Assembly (NCBI GenBank): GCA_947456005.1
Contig: CANGRP010000018.1
Coordinates: 1 to 17,211 of the forward strand
DNA: 17,211 bases
DNA from: Caulobacteraceae bacterium
GTDB taxonomy: Bacteria; Pseudomonadota; Alphaproteobacteria; Caulobacterales; Caulobacteraceae
Reading direction: 5' to 3'
The notes beneath the pieces were generated by a model that worked only from the letters and a program-made list of their open reading frames with translations, searched no databases and had not been told where the DNA came from. Shown one piece after another: positions 15,461 through 17,211 of this stretch (its first letter is position 1; the number at the start of each line of letters is the position of its first letter). A program made the position numbers and the translations under genes.

Positions 15461-16423
15461 CTACTTCAGGCCGCTCCGGCCGATGGCGTAGAAGCGTTCG
15501 GACCTCTGCTTCAGCAACTTCTCCACGCTCTTGCCCTCGAGGGAGTCGAGTTCCTTCTCCAGGGCGTCGCCCACGATCCGCAAGGCGGCGGTGGGATCGG
15601 CATGGGCGCCGCCGGGCGGCTCGGGGATGATCCGGTCGACGATCTTCATCTTCAGGAGGTCGGCGGCGGTGATCTTCATGGCCTTGGCGGCCTCCTCGGC
15701 GGTGCGCGTGCCCCGCCAGAGGATGGAGTTCGCTCCCTCGGGGGGAATCACCGAATAGGTGGCGTGCTCGAGGATCAGCACCCGGTTGCCACAGGCAATG
15801 CCCAGGGCCCCGCCCGAGCCGCCCTCGCCGGTGACGATGGCGACCATCGGCACCTTAAGCATCAGACACTTCTCGGTGGACCGCGCGATGGCCTCGGCGA
15901 CGCTGCGCTCCTCCGAACCCAACCCCGGATAGGCGGCCGTGGTGTCGACGAAACTGACGACGGGCAGGTTGAAGCGCTCGGCCAGCTCCATCAGGCGGAC
16001 CGCCTTGCGGTAGCCCTCGGGGCGGGCGTAGCCGAAGTTGTGCTTCACACGGGTGACGGTGTCGCGGCCCTTCTCATGCCCCATGACCAGGACAGGCCGG
16101 CCGCGGAAACGGCCGATGCCGCCCATGATGGCCTGGTCGTCGGCGAACTTGCGGTCACCCTTGAGCTCGACGAACTCATCGATCAGGCCGGCGCAATAGT
16201 CGACGAAGTGCGGACGTTCCGGATGTCGGGCGACCTGGGTCTTCTGCCAGGCGTCGAGGTTGGCGTAGGCGTCCTTGCGCATCTGCCGGGCCCGGTCGCG
16301 CAGGGCGTCGATCTCACGGGTCAGGTCGTCGGTGCCAGCGGTCTCGGCCAGGCGCGACAGCTCGTCGATCTTGGCCTCGAGGTCGGCGATGGGGCGCTCG
16401 AACTCGAGATAGTGAACGGCCAT
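15461..16423 (-). CDS. accA: Acetyl-CoA carboxylase carboxyltransferase subunit alpha
   Basis: 320 residues, the usual AccA length. The N-terminal MAVHYLEFERPIADLEAKI and helical region (to about 65) precede the crotonase-fold core. Hallmarks: GDRKFADDQAIMGGIG at 89-104, NFGYARPEGYRKA at 129-141, VVSFVDTTAAYPG at 155-167, the GEGGSGGALGI oxyanion loop at 199-209, and SVIPPEGANSILWR at 224-237. AccA with AccD transfers the carboxyl group from carboxybiotin to acetyl-CoA to make malonyl-CoA, the first step of fatty-acid synthesis, in the cytoplasm. It is a core essential gene. ATG 16423 follows a small palindrome, CGGGA-A-TCCCG (16428-16438), instead of a strong Shine-Dalgarno, which might temper initiation. 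It lies 53 bases after xerD on the same strand, an order I know from other alphaproteobacteria. The stop is TAG. Confidence 0.97.
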   Translation of the reverse strand: MAVHYLEFERPIADLEAKIDELSRLAETAGTDDLTREIDALRDRARQMRKDAYANLDAWQKTQVARHPERPHFVDYCAGLIDEFVELKGDRKFADDQAIMGGIGRFRGRPVLVMGHEKGRDTVTRVKHNFGYARPEGYRKAVRLMELAERFNLPVVSFVDTTAAYPGLGSEERSVAEAIARSTEKCLMLKVPMVAIVTGEGGSGGALGIACGNRVLILEHATYSVIPPEGANSILWRGTRTAEEAAKAMKITAADLLKMKIVDRIIPEPPGGAHADPTAALRIVGDALEKELDSLEGKSVEKLLKQRSERFYAIGRSGLK

Positions 16424-16476
16424 GAGGCGGGAATCCCGTCCTGTTTCGCTGGGGGGAACCTAGTGGGTGGGCCGGT

Positions 16477-17211
16477 TCAGGAAAAGCCGGATTCGCGCCG
16501 GGGCTTCCGCGACGCCGACAGGGGATGGGCGGTGGCGACCACTTCGGCCAGCCGCTCGCCGGCCACGTGGGTGTAGATCTGGGTGGTGGCGATGTCGGCG
16601 TGGCCCAGCAGGGTCTGCACCACCCGCAGGTCCGCCCCGCCCTCCAGCAGGTGAGTGGCGAAGGCGTGCCGCAGGACGTGGGGGGAGACCCGCGCCGGGT
16701 CGATCCCGGCCTCGACGGCCGCCTCGGACAGGAGCTGGGCGAAGCGCCTTGGCGTCAGCCGCCCGCCCTTCCCGCCCGAGGGAAAGAGCCAGGGATTGGC
16801 GGCGTCGCCCTTGGGCAGGGTCGAGGACCTCACCTCCAGCCAGGCCCGCACGGCGGCCCTTGCGGCGTCATTGAGCGGAGCGAGCCGCTCCTTGCCGCCC
16901 TTGCCCCGGATCATGAGGAAGTCCGGGCCGCGGGCCACCTGGGCGAGGGTCAGGCCGGTCAGCTCGGAGACGCGCAGCCCCCCGGCATAGGCCAGCTCGA
17001 TCATGCAGGCGAGGCGCAGACCCCGCACCTCGTCCCGGGCGGTCGCGGCGGCGATGAGGGCGGCAGCTTCCTGGCGGCTCAGCACCCGGGGCAGGGGCCG
17101 GCCCCGCCGGGGCGCCTCCACCCGCCGGGAGGGATCATCGGCTCGCCAGCCCTCCCCCAGGACGAAGCGGTAGAACTGCCGAAGCGCCGCCCGGCGGCGG
17201 GAGGCCGTGGC
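16477..17211 (-). CDS. xerD: Tyrosine recombinase XerD, N-terminus cut by window edge
   Basis: 244 residues are visible; the frame is open to the right edge, so the true start lies outside. The fragment opens in the SAM-like core-binding domain (SRRRAALRQFYRFVLGEGW), then PRRGRPLPRVLS links to the catalytic domain. Counting from the Val codon at 17121, the catalytic residues are Arg50 (GGLRVSEL), Lys74 (RGKGGKER), His148 and Arg151 (HVLRHAFATHLL), His174 (LLGHADIATT) and nucleophile Tyr183 (QIYTHV); all are present. The near-terminal AHPLS is typical of XerD rather than XerC, and the neighbour accA supports a chromosomal housekeeping gene, not a phage or integron integrase. XerD with XerC resolves chromosome dimers at dif under FtsK control. 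The in-frame GTG at 17121 is internal, not the start. Confidence 0.93.
   Translation of the reverse strand, partial: ATASRRRAALRQFYRFVLGEGWRADDPSRRVEAPRRGRPLPRVLSRQEAAALIAAATARDEVRGLRLACMIELAYAGGLRVSELTGLTLAQVARGPDFLMIRGKGGKERLAPLNDAARAAVRAWLEVRSSTLPKGDAANPWLFPSGGKGGRLTPRRFAQLLSEAAVEAGIDPARVSPHVLRHAFATHLLEGGADLRVVQTLLGHADIATTQIYTHVAGERLAEVVATAHPLSASRKPRRESGFS

Noticed and set aside
16477..17211. Tyrosine recombinase as sign of a mobile element or integron
   Set aside because: XerD-like C-terminus and direct linkage to accA fit the chromosomal housekeeping gene; no attachment site, tRNA or cargo genes are present.

Overview
The window is GC-rich, densely packed bacterial DNA and reads as an alphaproteobacterium, most likely Caulobacterales (a Phenylobacterium- or Caulobacter-like genome). 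The pointers are the very high GC at third codon positions, a large TonB-dependent receptor with the N-terminus typical of that order, several Tat- or lipobox-bearing exported hydrolases, and a xerD-accA pair in the same orientation. The taxonomic call is inference; no rRNA gene is present to confirm it. No tRNA, rRNA, CRISPR array, insertion sequence or phage gene was seen. No stretch over 300 bases lacks a gene.

Left part (1-6637): the window opens in the 3' end of a FAD-dependent monooxygenase (+). Next is a putative lipoprotein PI-PLC of the Ca2+-dependent family (+, 394-1503). It converges, only four bases apart, on a leftward block: phoD-type phosphatase (4973-6637), a DUF1800 lipoprotein (3090-4817) and a Tat-exported DUF1501 protein (1508-3079). 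The DUF1800 frame is broken by one in-frame TAG at codon 119, although the protein reads on perfectly beyond it. PI-PLC, PhoD and DUF1501 (alkaline-phosphatase clan) are all exported and all belong to phosphoester-hydrolase-type folds, so this part may act on phospholipid or phosphoester substrates outside the cytoplasm.

Middle (6713-11014): a carotenoid/lignostilbene-type oxygenase (-) is divergent from a TetR regulator (+). The 99-base gap between them holds an AT-rich palindrome that looks like the regulator's operator. Downstream of tetR, in the same direction, lie an epoxide hydrolase and a threonine aldolase. This looks like a small catabolic module in which a double bond or epoxide of a hydrophobic compound is processed; the substrate cannot be read from the sequence.

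Right part (11015-17211): after a 229-base leader comes a 1024-residue TonB-dependent receptor (+), closed by a strong intrinsic terminator. It converges on a leftward series xerD (cut by the window edge), accA and a nitronate-monooxygenase-family flavoprotein that closely matches what I recall of the PA1024 NADH:quinone reductase type. The 86-base gap between accA and the flavoprotein gene contains a perfect 10-bp inverted repeat whose upstream arm can also pair with the downstream ribosome binding site.

I found no clearly new multi-gene system. The best leads are the broken DUF1800 gene within the exported hydrolase block, the oxygenase-TetR-epoxide hydrolase module with its operator-like site, and the possible RNA structure ahead of the flavoprotein gene.
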